DNA of 64,000 nucleotides from Impatiens glandulifera (Eukaryota > Streptophyta > Magnoliopsida > Ericales > Balsaminaceae). The notes under the pieces are model-generated. The model had not been told where the DNA came from, ran no database searches, and saw nothing but the letters and a program-made list of their open reading frames with translations. The first letter of the stretch is position 1; every line of letters starts with the position of its first letter. A program made the position numbers and the translations under genes. The stretch is from the NCBI RefSeq assembly GCF_907164915.1, contig NC_061863.1:24409710-24473709 (forward strand). Reading direction: 5' to 3'. Of this stretch, positions 45,286 to 57,533 are shown in pieces.

Positions 45286-47920
45286 TGATAGGATCAACGT
45301 AATCGATAGAGATGGGGGTCTGGCTATTGATGACGACTTCAGATAAACGAGTTGACAGAAATCCTGTTAGGGATTAATATCGCTTTCTATTCTACACAAA
45401 CCCTTGCAAACTTTTGAACGATTCAAGTGCGGAAACGTTTGCTCAGGTTTGAAGCTAAGAACCAAAGAATGAGAAGATGACAGAATGTAAATGACACAGT
45501 AGTTTGTATATGGATGTTCAGAGTAAACTCTCCTACGTCACCCTTCTTCCTACCACCGGAAGGATTCACTATACATTTCTTAGAATCAAATATAGTTGCA
45601 CGGCTAGCTCACTGTTGAACGGAATAGACTCTGTTCAACTTACAGTATATTAAAGAATATCACTTAGCTATACAATACTTTGATTCTATCTCTCTCTTGA
45701 TGTACACACAGTAAGCAAGAAACTAGTTCGTTCGTGTATTTGTTCAGTGTTCAGCAATTGTATCCTGCGATCGATCGTTCTTCCGTTATCCTTGAAGATC
45801 TTTAAATAGAGAACAAGTATCAACGGTCGAATCTTCTATAATGACCCGTGTCAAACTTCCATTGGAACGCCTCCATAGTATACAAGTACAGCAGACTCTA
45901 AGCACCAGGATCGTGGTCGTACCAATCTGGTAGTGCGCCAAATATTCTTTTAGGATATTCCTGCAAGAAACAAGTAGTGGGAAGAATATTTGCTTACGTG
46001 GAATTAGTTAATTGGTTGCAACTGACTGTCGTACTGCTCTGCAAGAAAAATGGAGTGGGAGTAGCATACAACTAGTTGATCGTGGGTAAACGGATGCTAG
46101 CTTCAAGTAAATTCTTAAGCATGGCATTAGACGTTTTTCAATTAGACTGACAAGTCTAAAGAAATTAGACGCCTCGTCTAATAGCGGGATCCATTAGACT
46201 ACCTGGTCTAATGGGATTAGATGAAACGTCTAATTACGTTTCCCTTTAGACTAATCTGAAGGAGTTAGACTGTACATCTAACTCTCGTTTGTTAGACTGC
46301 ACGTCTAACTACGTCTGTTAGACTGCACGTCTAACCATGTTTCCCTTCAGACTAATCTGAAGGAGTTAGACTGCGCGTCTAACTCACGTCTGTTAGATTG
46401 TACGTCTAACTACGTCTGTTAGACTGCACGTCTAACTACGTATCTGTTAGACTGCACGTCTAACTACGTATCTGTTAGACTACACGTCTAACTTCGTTTG
46501 TTAGACTGCACGTCTAACTACGTATCTGTTAGACTACACGTCTAACTACGTATCTGTTAGACTGCACGTCTAACTACGTATCTATTAGACTGCACGTCTA
46601 ACTACGTATCTGTTAGACTGCACGTCTAACGACGTCTGTTAGACTGCACGTCTAACTACGTCTGTTAGATTGCACGTCTAACTACGTCTGTTAGATTGCA
46701 CGTCTAACTACGTATCTGTTAGATTGTACGTCTAACTACGTATCTATTAGACTACACGTCTAACTATGTTTGTTAGACTGCACGTCTAACCACGTTTCCC
46801 TTCAGACTAATCTGAAGGAGTTAGACTGCGCGTCTAACTCTCGTCTGTTAGACTGTACGTCTAACTACGTCTGTTAGACTGCACGTCTAACTATGTATCT
46901 ATTAGACTGCACGTCTAACTACGTATCTGTTAGACTACACGTCTAATTTCGTCTGTTAGACTGCACGTCTAACTACGTATTTGTTAGACTGCACGTCTAA
47001 CTACGTATCTGTAAGACTGCAAGTCTAACTACGTATATGTTAGACTGCACGTATAACTACGTATCTGTTAGACTGCACGTCTAACTACGTATTTGTTAGA
47101 TTGCACGTCTAACTACGTATCTGTTAGACTGCACGTCTAACTACGTATCTGTTAGATTGCACGTCTAACTACGTATCTATTAGACTACACGTCTAACTAT
47201 GTTTGTTAGACTGCACGTCTAACCACGTTTCCCTTCAGACTAATCTGAAGGAGTTAGACTGCGCGTCTAACTCTCGTCTGTTAGACTGTACGTCTAACTA
47301 CGTCTGTTAGACTACACGTCTAACTATGTATCTATTAGACTGCACGTCTAACTACGTATCTGTTAGACTACACGTCTAATTTCGTCTGTTAGACTGCACG
47401 TCTAACTACGTATTTGTTAGACTGCACGTCTAACTACGTATCTGTTAGACTGTAAGTCTAACTACGTATATGTTAGACTGCACGTATAACTACGTATCTG
47501 TTAGACTACACGTCTAACTACGTATTTGTTAGACTGCACGTCTAACTACGTATCTGTTAGACTACACGTCTAACTACGTCTGTTAGACTGCACGTCTAAC
47601 TACGTCTGTTAGACTGCACGTCTAACTACGTCTGTTAGACTGCACGTCTAACTACGTATCTGTTAGACTGCACGTCTAACTACGTATCTGTTAGACTGCA
47701 CGTCTAACTACGTATCTGTTAGACTGCACGTCTAACTCAATGCGTCTAATAGCCAATAAGTCTAATAAACCTCATTCAGACTTAGTCTAATATAACATAT
47801 TTTCAATACACCTGCACCAAAAACAATTAGACGGCTTAGATTAAGTTTTATACCAACTTATCATCAAAATTACACTAGTCAAAATACTTTGACCCTTAGT
47901 TAAAATAATTTAACCCAACA
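45286..47920 (-). mobile_element. 5' LTR of element 2, start of duplication copy B
   Basis: The 2635-bp LTR has the same ends as the solo LTR at 13345-14952 and the same right flank (GATAAATACAACTATATTCA), but its left flank is PBS and gag. Most of the 1-kb length difference from copy A is extra palindrome repeats. Confidence 0.85.
46121..47765. repeat. Expanded palindromic array in LTR (copy B)
   Basis: Roughly sixty TTAGACTGCACGTCTAAC cores with ACTACGTATCTG-type spacers. The marker CGTTTCCCTTCAGACTAATC recurs at about 46339, 46794 and 47227, giving a higher-order period of 455 and 433 bp. The second and third blocks share rare variants (GCACGTATAAC, CTAATTTCG), showing recent block duplication. 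Confidence 0.9.
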
Positions 47921-50463
47921 GATAAATACAACTATATTCACCTATATAGTCAATATCTTAGAAACATAATCTAATAAATAATATGTCATATATTAAAAAA
48001 CAAATATATATATATATATATATATAATTTCATATATGATTAAAAATACCTTTATAAAATACATAATAATTAATTATAATATTAATTATTACAATTAATT
48101 AGAATATTGATAATTTATATTTAATCAAATATAAAACTGACTAATTATTATAAATAACTATTCAAGTCATCAATTATCCGTTTCTCAATTAATAAGATGA
48201 CTTTTTAAGTTTTATAAAAAAATCTGAATCAATTAAAATACACATACTTTTGTGATAAATTTCAAAATTATCTATTAAAACAAAATAGATATATAACAGA
48301 TCTTTATTCATATATATGTATACAAATTGCTAGATAATCATACTTATTATGAATGAACATGAACATCATATAATTAGCTAATATGCACGATATATATAAA
48401 TAATAATTTAAAAACATAATCAAATAAAATATAACTATAAATGTATTTAATGTCTTAATCAAACCATTTACATTTCCATATTTTGAACAATAATCGACTT
48501 GAAACGACTATGTATGCTCAAAATAAATCAGTGTAGATTGTTTCTTCCGAAACAATTCTTACGAAGTCAATTTTGACTAACATAGTAGTATCTATTTAAA
48601 TGAATGAATAGAATAAGTTCTAACATAACCATTTTTTTGATAATCTCTTTATACCTATGACCTTCATTCCCTATCATCTAATAATTAATCACATAATTTT
48701 TATAGAAAAAATTAAAATGCTTCAAATATTAATGAAAGCATCATTTTGAAAAATTAAATTTCTACATAATAAATCGTTAGGATCCCCAATTCATTTCATA
48801 ATTTCTACATAAGAAATTATAATGATTTCAACATTCATGATTAATGTCATTTTGAAAAATAAAAATTTCTAAATAAAAATTATGACTACCCCATCATCTC
48901 CAATATCAATGACTAAAGTCATTTTAAGGAGTTTGATTCTATAAAGAAATCATTGACTACCCAATTCATCTAATAATTTCTTCACAAAAAATTAGAATGG
49001 TTCCAATATGAATGACTAAAGTCATTTTATCACGTCAGATTTCTACAAAAGAATTCATTGGCTAAACAGGATTCAAACAGGGGATCTGCCTTGAACCATG
49101 CACCATTGCATCCGAACATTGAACCAATGCGTCAACATTCTCTTTTATTGTTGTATCGTTGTTTATGACATTCTGTCTTCTTTCAAAGAAAACTTATTCT
49201 TCATATTTTCTTCTATAACTCAACTCTTTTTCCTGAAACATAAAAAATAAGGACTTTCGGCGGCACAAACTATTAAATAGCGAAGCACTCAAAACTGTTT
49301 TAAGATTATTAGATATATTAAAATAATTAAATACAATATATATGAAAAACAATATCACCCAATAAGTGGTTGATTCGAGGCATATGCTTAATATATTTCA
49401 CTTAAAACAGTTTCATCATCTCCCGTTTGTGCTGAAGATTATCGTAGATGACTATCTCTTAGGATGCAATGAATCTAGTAATGATTATGCAATGGAACCA
49501 CTACACATCTAACTTGACCACCGTACCTTGATTGCCTTTTCATTGCCCTTTGCATTTTTTCTTCATTAGAAAAGACACGTTATATGATTTTCAAAATTGT
49601 TAATAAATTGATAACAATAATCTCATTAATGTTACAATGACCATTAACAAAATTAAATATATTTAATTTGATAATATTTCTTCAAGCCATTAAATATTAA
49701 TTACATAAATAAAAATTTAAATTAATTAATTTAAATTATAGATTTGCATCAAATTTCACCACTTTTCAATTTTGTTTCAATTTTATTTGATTTTATATAC
49801 CCAAATTATCATTTCCATTCATTAAAAATTTTTATGAATTAGTTTAGAATTTCAACAAACATTTACTTCATTTTTTTTAAAACAAACCCAACACATCACA
49901 AAAGATGAAGATAACTCAAAATAAAACATAAATAACTGGTATCAACAAATTAAAAGATTATCAATATCAATAATTAAAACATGATTTCTTGAGAATGGTC
50001 TTCTATTATTGAGTATATTTACAATGTAAGACAGACCAACAAAGATTTATAGGGTAGAAAACAAATATCTTATTTAAAATTTCATAGGAAACAAAGATGA
50101 GAAGAAAATAATCGGTAGGAGTTGAATAATGACAATAAAACAAATATTTCAGAAATAAAAGATTAAAATTTAAAAGGAACAAAAAAATACTTTTATGCAT
50201 TAAAATTATAATACATCAATCTAATTTCCTAAAAAAAATATCAATTGTTCTTAGAACTATAACTCAATTAAACATAATTTAGTTGACCAATTATTCAATT
50301 CCAAAACTAAGCTCAAATATTATATCAAGCATCTAACATATATTTAAATCAATAAAAACAGATTAAATAACACGTTTAAACTCAACATCAACCTATTTAA
50401 TTTTGTTTCATCAAGATGTTATACATTATAAATCATTTCAAAACAATTAAGTTACATTGATCA
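47921..50463. other. AT-rich DNA of copy B, left part
   Basis: Counterpart of 14953-17526. Same content, no gene seen. It ends with GATCA at 50459-50463, the target of the solo LTR. Confidence 0.65.
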
Positions 50464-51335
50464 TGTAAGTTAATTAGATGTTCGCAGCGGAATAATTTAT
50501 AGATCTAATCAAAATATCTAATCATATGATCATGCATAATTGATAGAATCATGATATATAGTTTATAGAAATATACCTTTGATGCGTGAACCAGATCAGA
50601 TCTGGTAGTAATGAATAGTCGAGAGCCCCACGTGTTGCTGTTCTACTTGGTCCACACGAACCCGACTAGAACTCTTTACTTTCGACTTACTTTCGATTGC
50701 TAGGACGAAAAAGACAAAGGGGAAGCAATCCAATTGATAGATTAAAAGATGATTTCTTCCTCTTGGAGTTCTCACCGTAATATAGCAAAAGCCATTTTAA
50801 AAGAGGAACAATTCTCTCTCTTCTCTTCCGTTTTCTTGCAAATAAGTGAATCATTTTGTATTAAATAAAATTCCATAGTTAACCATTAATTATATATTAT
50901 TTTATTTTACAAATAAATAATATTTCTTATTATTAATAATATCTAATATGTATTAATTATATATTATTTTATTTCACAATCTTAACTCCATAATTAACCA
51001 TTAATTATATATTATTTTATTTCACAATCTTAACTCCATAATTAACCATTAATTATATATTATTTTATTTCACAAATAAATAATATTTCTTATTATTAAT
51101 AATATCTAATATGTATTAATAATTAACCATCTTTCTCGTTTATCTAGTCGGTCAACTCTAAGTTTGTGACCTCATAAGACCCGATTATAATAGTTATAGG
51201 TTTAACCCCATTAATCGTAGTTGGCTTCTAGTAAAGCACTACGACTCCTAAAATAATCGGATTAAATTATATCTGTTAATTTGTCCTATCCAAGTTTAGT
51301 CATTGCACATTAAATTAAATGACACAATTCATTCA
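50464..51335. mobile_element. Solo LTR inserted after the duplication
   Basis: The 872-bp block begins TGTAAGTTAATTAG and ends ACAATTCATTCA, flanked by GATCA on both sides. Copy A has one GATCA at the same place (about 17526), so the empty site is visible. No PBS or coding sequence. The interior has direct repeats of a 60-70 bp AT-rich phrase (TTAATTATATATTATTTTAT) at about 50880-51100. The family differs from the other LTRs here. Confidence 0.85.
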
Positions 51336-51552
51336 GATCAATCTATATACTAAGAAACTAGTTCCTGAAGTTTCTTCTAATAAGATCTTAATTCACGAGA
51401 AGAAAATCTTGTATTGGAGACAAAACAATAAGTTAATATTCACTTCTTTTGTTAAATTTATCTTAATGTCTTAATTATTATTTCAATTTGTGAGCATTTA
51501 TAACCAATCATCATAATATCATTTTGATGATAAACTGTTAAAAAACACGATT
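51336..51552. other. Copy B DNA between the solo LTR and the CACTA element
   Basis: Counterpart of copy A from about 17527. About 24 bp left of the CACTA element (GATAAACTGTTAAAAAACAC...) have no counterpart in copy A. Confidence 0.6.
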
Positions 51553-52568
51553 CACTACAACAAAACATACTTTCAGCGACCCTTATATGCCAACCCATAT
51601 TAAGCGTGGGTAAAAGTTTATAGAAAAAAACTTTTGCCAACCTTTATATCTATACCACCACCTTTATTTTTTTTATATACCAACTTTGTAACTTTGTTTG
51701 TTAAGATTAAAATTTAATTAATATTTTTTATAGAAAAAAACTTTTTCCAACCTTTATATCTATACCACCACCTTTATTTTTTTTATATACCAACTTTGTA
51801 ACTTTGTTAAAACCTTATAATTTAAATATTCTAAATTTTAATAATTTTTATGTTTTATTTTTAAACTTTGAAAATATATTTTTTTAATTTTTTAATTTTA
51901 TAATTTTTTTAAAATTAAATTTGACTTAAAATTTTGTTAAGATTAAAATTTATTTAATATTTTTTATATAACATAATTTTAAAATTTTTTATAGTATTAT
52001 TAATATATGTCTTTTATTTAATTATTATTTAAATTTAATTAAATTAAAAGTAAAATATGAGAGAGTTCATTAGTTTCTGAAGTGTTAATATGACATTTAT
52101 CCCACATCGGAGAAAAATAAGAAGTTTTTGGTATATAAAATATGAGAGAGTTCATTAGTTTCTGAAGTGTTCTTAAGATTATAATATGCTAGAATATGGG
52201 TTCACCTTAAGAGTTTAAGGTTATGTTCATCCGATACTTGATAGATGAAAGGAAAATGTGATAATAGTATAGATAAAAAAATAACATCTAAAATGAAAAT
52301 ATAAAAAAAACAAATTTTAAAAAAATAGTTTAAAAATAAAACAGACTTTTAGCGACGTTTTTTAATTTTGCCAACGCTTAAATAAGCGTCGTTAAAACTT
52401 TCGCATTTAGGCAACGCTTGTACCGACGCATAAATAAGCGTGGTAAAAACTTGCGCCCACCCTGCTTCTGGCGACCCAAGAATAAGTGTCGGTAATGTTT
52501 TTGGCGACGCTTTTAAAGGTTGGCAGAAGTCTTTTTAAGCGTCGCCGAAAGTTATTTTTGTTGTAGTG
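51553..52568. mobile_element. Non-autonomous CACTA element
   Basis: The 1016-bp element starts CACTACAACAAAA and ends TTTTTGTTGTAGTG, inverted termini of the CACTA class, with ATT on both sides (51550-51552 and 52569-52571), the expected 3-bp duplication. Subterminal regions repeat AAGCGTCG / CGACGCTT motifs. An internal piece (AACCTTTATATCTATACCAC) is duplicated near 51637 and 51750. No transposase is encoded. Absent from copy A. Confidence 0.85.
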
Positions 52569-52571
52569 ATT

Positions 52572-54887
52572 GTTGTATCCTACTCATATTATATTTATCA
52601 TTGACCATATTACATAGTTAATGTGAAGTTGGATAGTTATAATTCTTGAGATACATTAAGAAATAACTTGAACAAAGTAATCACAAATATTAAGAGAGAT
52701 AAATAATCTAAAGCTGTAGACATTTCAAGGTTTGTTGAATAATACATTATTACACAAAGACCATATGTTAGAGAGCAAGCTTGATTAATATTTTACTATG
52801 TTTGGAAATAATATAAAGTAAATTAAAAATAAATGTTTTTTATGACCAAAAACCTAACCTGTAAAATTATTTTAGAATTAGTTTTCAAGATATGTCATCA
52901 AACACAAGTTCAAATAGGATTTAGAACAAAAGAAAAAATGAGATTTTGTTATTACTAACTCGCTAGGACTATTGTCATCCAATATTTGCAAGAATTTTTA
53001 GAAACGTGATCAAAGTGTTTACACTACTCTTTTAATAAGAATTTTTAGACACATGATAGTTTTAATTATAACTAGAATTAATTAATTGATTTTGAGTAAT
53101 TTAATTAATTTGTAAAAATAATTAATAAAATTCAAACTTCTCAACATAATATCATACAATATTAATTTTTTTAATAAAGAATTAATTCTTGTTAATTTAT
53201 ATAAAGAGTTACTGAGTAATAATAAGTAATTTTCAGATAAAACAGATAACATCTAAAAAAAAATGAAATTTTTGATGTTAAATAGGTTAAATTATAAAGA
53301 ACAAAATTTTAATGGAGATAATTCAAAACTCACATTTGTTTTTGAGTTATTTAAAATACGAACTCATTTTAATTTTATAACAATGAGCGATAAAAGAGAA
53401 AAAAAAATGAGCAATAATAATCCAGCAAGGTCGGAAGAATCTCGACCCAAAATATTGAGTGACAATGAAATTTGTTTTTACTCAAGAGTTGGTAAGTAAC
53501 ATCGAAAAAATTAATGTCAAACAATAACTTATTTTGGCTATCTATATATTGTTAAAATATTGATATATATATATAAAAATAATAATGAAAGAATAATGTA
53601 AGAGACATCCAAATAAATTATTAATTAAAAAAAAATTATTTATTTAATAAATATAACTCAATTCATTAGGGAGCTTAAGTGGGGTGGATACCTAAAAAAA
53701 CTAAAATCAAGAATTAGATTCCAACTCATAACACGTGGATCAGTAAATAAAGAGTGATATAAAATTTCTAAATTAAAAAAAAAACTCCAAATCTTACATC
53801 ATTTCCTTTATTGTAAAAAAAACTTAGAAAATGGAGAATATAAGCGATAGACGATTCTGTCTCGTCGAATTAAACTCAATACCAACTCAAATTTGAGTGC
53901 TCTAAAAATTACACAAAATTAAAAAATAAAAATGAATTATTTAAAATTTTAAATATTTGATTTATTATAATCTTTTATATTTAAAATATAAATTTTATAA
54001 AAATAGAGTGTATATATTTTATTTGATAAATTAATTATTAAATCATTAAAAAATATATAGTAAATGAGTTTTTAATTAAAAATAAATTTAATAAAACTCG
54101 ATCATCAAACTAGTTCTAAAATAAATAAATAAGCATTTTTTAAATATAATTTTAATCTTTAAAATATAACCATATAAAATAAAATTAATTTAAAAATTCA
54201 ATAACAAATATTTGAAGTCAATAACTTTAATATTATTTTAATTAATATTATATATTATAATTTTAAAATAAAATAATAATATAATTATAAATTAGATTGC
54301 AGGTTATTAGTGGAAATATTCCAAATATTATCATTTCAATTTATTAAATCCTAACTTTATACATATACATATAATTTTATTATAATATATATACATGTAT
54401 TCACATCATCTCAATTAATTTTTTAATAATTATTTTGTATATATCTCTTTTTAATAGAAATAATAATAGTTATTTTTAGAGAAACTTTTCAAATATCTCT
54501 TTTTAATAGAAATAATAATAGTTATTTTTTAATAATTATTTCGTATATATCTCTTTTCAAATAAAATATTAATTTAGAGAAACTTTTTGAAATATTATTT
54601 AATAATAACTGAAAAGGTATTAAGTATTATTTAAATATGTAATTTTAATAATTTAAAAGAAAATATTAAAATTAATATAATAAATGGTCATCAGATGCTT
54701 TTATCAAATGGAATTTTTTTTTTAATATATTGTTTTTTAAAAATAAATTATGATATTTTATATAAAATAATATTTAGAGAAATTTTAAACATATTTTTAT
54801 TAAGAATTTGAAAATTATTTTTGAGTTTTGCACAATCTAACTAATAAAAGTTGAATACGGTTATTAAAAAAATATGTAATTTAAAAA
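52572..54887. other. AT-rich DNA of copy B, middle part
   Basis: Counterpart of about 17715-19965, with a short extra duplication around 54480-54560 (CTCTTTTTAATAGAAATAAT twice). No gene apart from the weak candidate exon listed separately. Confidence 0.6.
53407..53491 (+). other. Candidate short exon, copy B
   Basis: Same 28-codon frame and G|GTAAGT donor as at 18551-18635. In this copy the frame is also open upstream from 53263. No family recognised. Confidence 0.2.
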
Positions 54888-57533
54888 TCAGGTCATAAGG
54901 CTCACAAACTCAAATTGAGATGTTTTATAGGGACAAAAGACAATTCATGAGGAGCAATAAGTTTCTACAAAGAGCTGATTGGAACAGAAACGAGCACAAT
55001 AATAGAGGACAGTCAAAGATTGCTTCAACAGATTGTGCAAAGAAAAATTAGTGAAGAAAGTGGTAACCAATTGATTACAAAAGTCTGTATGGAAGAAGTC
55101 AAAAAAGCTGTATTTTTGATGAAAGGGGATAAAAGCCCAGGGCCAGATGGTTTCAATGCGAACTTCTTCAAAAAAAACTGGGAAATAGTAGGTAAAGATG
55201 TAAGCGAAGGGGTTTTAGAATTCTTCCAAAACAGGAAAATGTTGAAGCAATGGAACATCACAGTGTTGAATTTGATTCCTAAGAATTCAAAATCCAGAAA
55301 AAGTTTAGGACTTTCGTCCTATTTCATGCTGCAATGTTATTTACAAAATTATTTCAAAAATTATTTCGCAACGTTTGAAAACAGTTATTGATAAAGTTGT
55401 AGGATTAGGGCAATCATCATTTATTCCTAAACGCTCTATTTCCCATAACATCCTACTCATGCAAAGCTTATTAAATGGATATGGCAAGAAAAACATATCG
55501 CCGCGTGTGACTTTCAAAATTGACATTAAAAAAGCTTTTGACTCGATCAGATGGGGATCAATCTACGAATTCCTCCTTGCTGTAGGTTTTCCAATTATTT
55601 TCATTGATTGGATTATGCAATGTGTTTCCACTCCTCACTTTGTTATGAGCGTGAATGGTATTCATGGAGGCTTTTTTAAGGGTGAAAGGGGAGTAAGGCA
55701 AAGAGACCCTATATCTCCTTAGCTATTCGTCTTAATAATGAAAATTCTTGACTGCATTTTAAAAATGCTTTTGAGAAGTCATCATTTCAAATTTCACCCG
55801 TACTACAAAAAAGAAGCAATAACCCATATATGTTTTACAGATGATCTATTTTTTGTGGCTTATGCGGATGTTGAATCTGTTAGTATAAGGTCTATACATC
55901 AATGAGGACAAAAGTCAGGCTTTCTATGGAGGGGTTAATGAAGAAAGGAAAGAAAACATATTCAATATTATGGGAATCAAGGAAGGTGAACTACCAGTGA
56001 AATACCTTGGAGTACCCCTATCATCAAAACAATTCCGATATAATCACTTAAGACAACTTGTAGAAAAGGTTAGAAATTCTGTCTTGGGTTGGGCTACGAA
56101 AAAACTGTCTTATGCAGGTAGAATCGAGCTCGTTAAAAGAGTTATCTTTAGAATTAGTGGCTACTGGGCACAACAGATAGTCATCCCAAAGAAAGTAATG
56201 GCTGAACTCGATAGAATCATGAGAGACTACATCTGGGGAACATAAGGCAGAAGAGGAAAAAAAGTCAAATGGGAGGATGTTTGCACTCCCAAAGAAGAAG
56301 GCGGACTATGAATAAAAAGTTGTGTTGAATGGAACAAATCCCTCATCATCAAGAACTTATGGGAGTTTGAGCAAAAAGCGGACTCCCTATGGGTCAAATG
56401 GGTGCATACAAGATTTATGAAAGAAGAGCAGAGTATCTGGACACGAAGCATCAATGAAAGAATGGCATGGTCATTGAAGAAAATCCTAAAAACAAGAAAA
56501 GATTCCTTTCAAATGGTGAAAACCACAATTGGAAATGGAAGAGGGGTATTATTCTGGCATGATCCTTGGCTGGATAATATTCCCATTATATTCAAAGAAA
56601 AAAATGCAAGGAAACAAAGTTAGAAGAGAATACATCAAGTACTCATTTAGAGACGTCTATGAAGGTAAATGTGATTCACTTTTGAGGCGTATTCCAGAAG
56701 GTGATAGAATCCTAAACTTAATGAGGCAGAAGCAACTCAATGAAAGTAATGATGAAATATGCTGGAAAATAGAAAGCAACGAGAAGTTTATTACAGGAAA
56801 GGCATGAGAAATGGTTAGAACAAGAGGATAGGAGGTAGATTGGCATAATGTGGTATGGTCTCCAAAGATTATTCCTCGTCACCAATTTATTCTCTGGCTG
56901 GTATACAGGAAAAGGTTGACAACAAAAGACAGAATTCGAAAATATATAAACATTCCTGATATCAACTCTCTTCTATGTTCGAGAGTTGAGGAAAGCATAA
57001 ACAATTTATTTGGGGAATTCTCTTTTGTAATATAAATCTGGAGGATGTATGCTGCAAACATGAACATCATCAACTTTCCAGGAATATGGGAAGAAATCCA
57101 AGAGTGGATGAAGAATAAAGCAAAAGGAAGATCATTCTATGTAAGTATGTTGAAATGTTATTTTGAAACAGTAATTTACAATATCTAGAAAGAAAGAAAT
57201 TTAAGAACTCATAGTGGAAGAAGTAGAACCGCTGAAGATATTTGGAGAGATATAACTTCAGATGGAAATGCACTCATTCAATCCTGGAGAGGAATCGAAA
57301 GGAATGAAGAGAATAGAAAGCTTTGCTAGATATGAGATATTTCGTTTGAGAAGGTCACAAGTAGAATAAAAGTAAAAACGTTGTAGGCTCTAATTGATAA
57401 TTGTTATTGTCTGTAATTCAATTATTGTTTCATTTTCAAATCTAGAAATTGTCTAGATCTAATTTTAAACTTTTGTATTTTTTCCCTCTTTTGGTTTTTT
57501 TTTAATTAAATGGCACTAAGCTGTTCCCCCCCC
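54888..57533 (+). mobile_element. 5'-truncated L1-type LINE inserted after the duplication
   Basis: Flanked by a target duplication of about 16-18 bp (AAAAAATATGTAATTTAA on the left, AAAAAATGTAATTTAAG on the right), present once in copy A near 19948. It ends GGCACTAAGCTGTTCCCCCC plus A residues, a terminus typical of plant LINEs. ORF1 and endonuclease are absent. Confidence 0.85.
55020..57330 (+). pseudogene. LINE ORF2 reverse transcriptase and zinc-binding tail
   Basis: In order: MKGDKSPGPDGFNANFFKKN (55117), LNLIPK then a frameshift, GQSSFIPKRSISHNIL, motif A FKIDIKKAFDSI (55516), motif B GVRQRDPISP followed by an in-frame stop, motif C CFTDDLFFV (FADD changed to FTDD, about 55831). The post-RT region has LPVKYLGVPLSSKQF and WATKKLSYAGRIELVKRVI, then GNGRGVLFWHDPWLDNIPII. 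The zinc-binding tail has PRHQFILWLVYRKRLTTKDR. At least three frameshifts or stops break the frame, so it was already inactive or decayed soon after insertion. Confidence 0.85.

Noticed and set aside
55341..55526. Minus-strand frame within the LINE
   Set aside because: Antisense to reverse transcriptase motifs that read on the plus strand.
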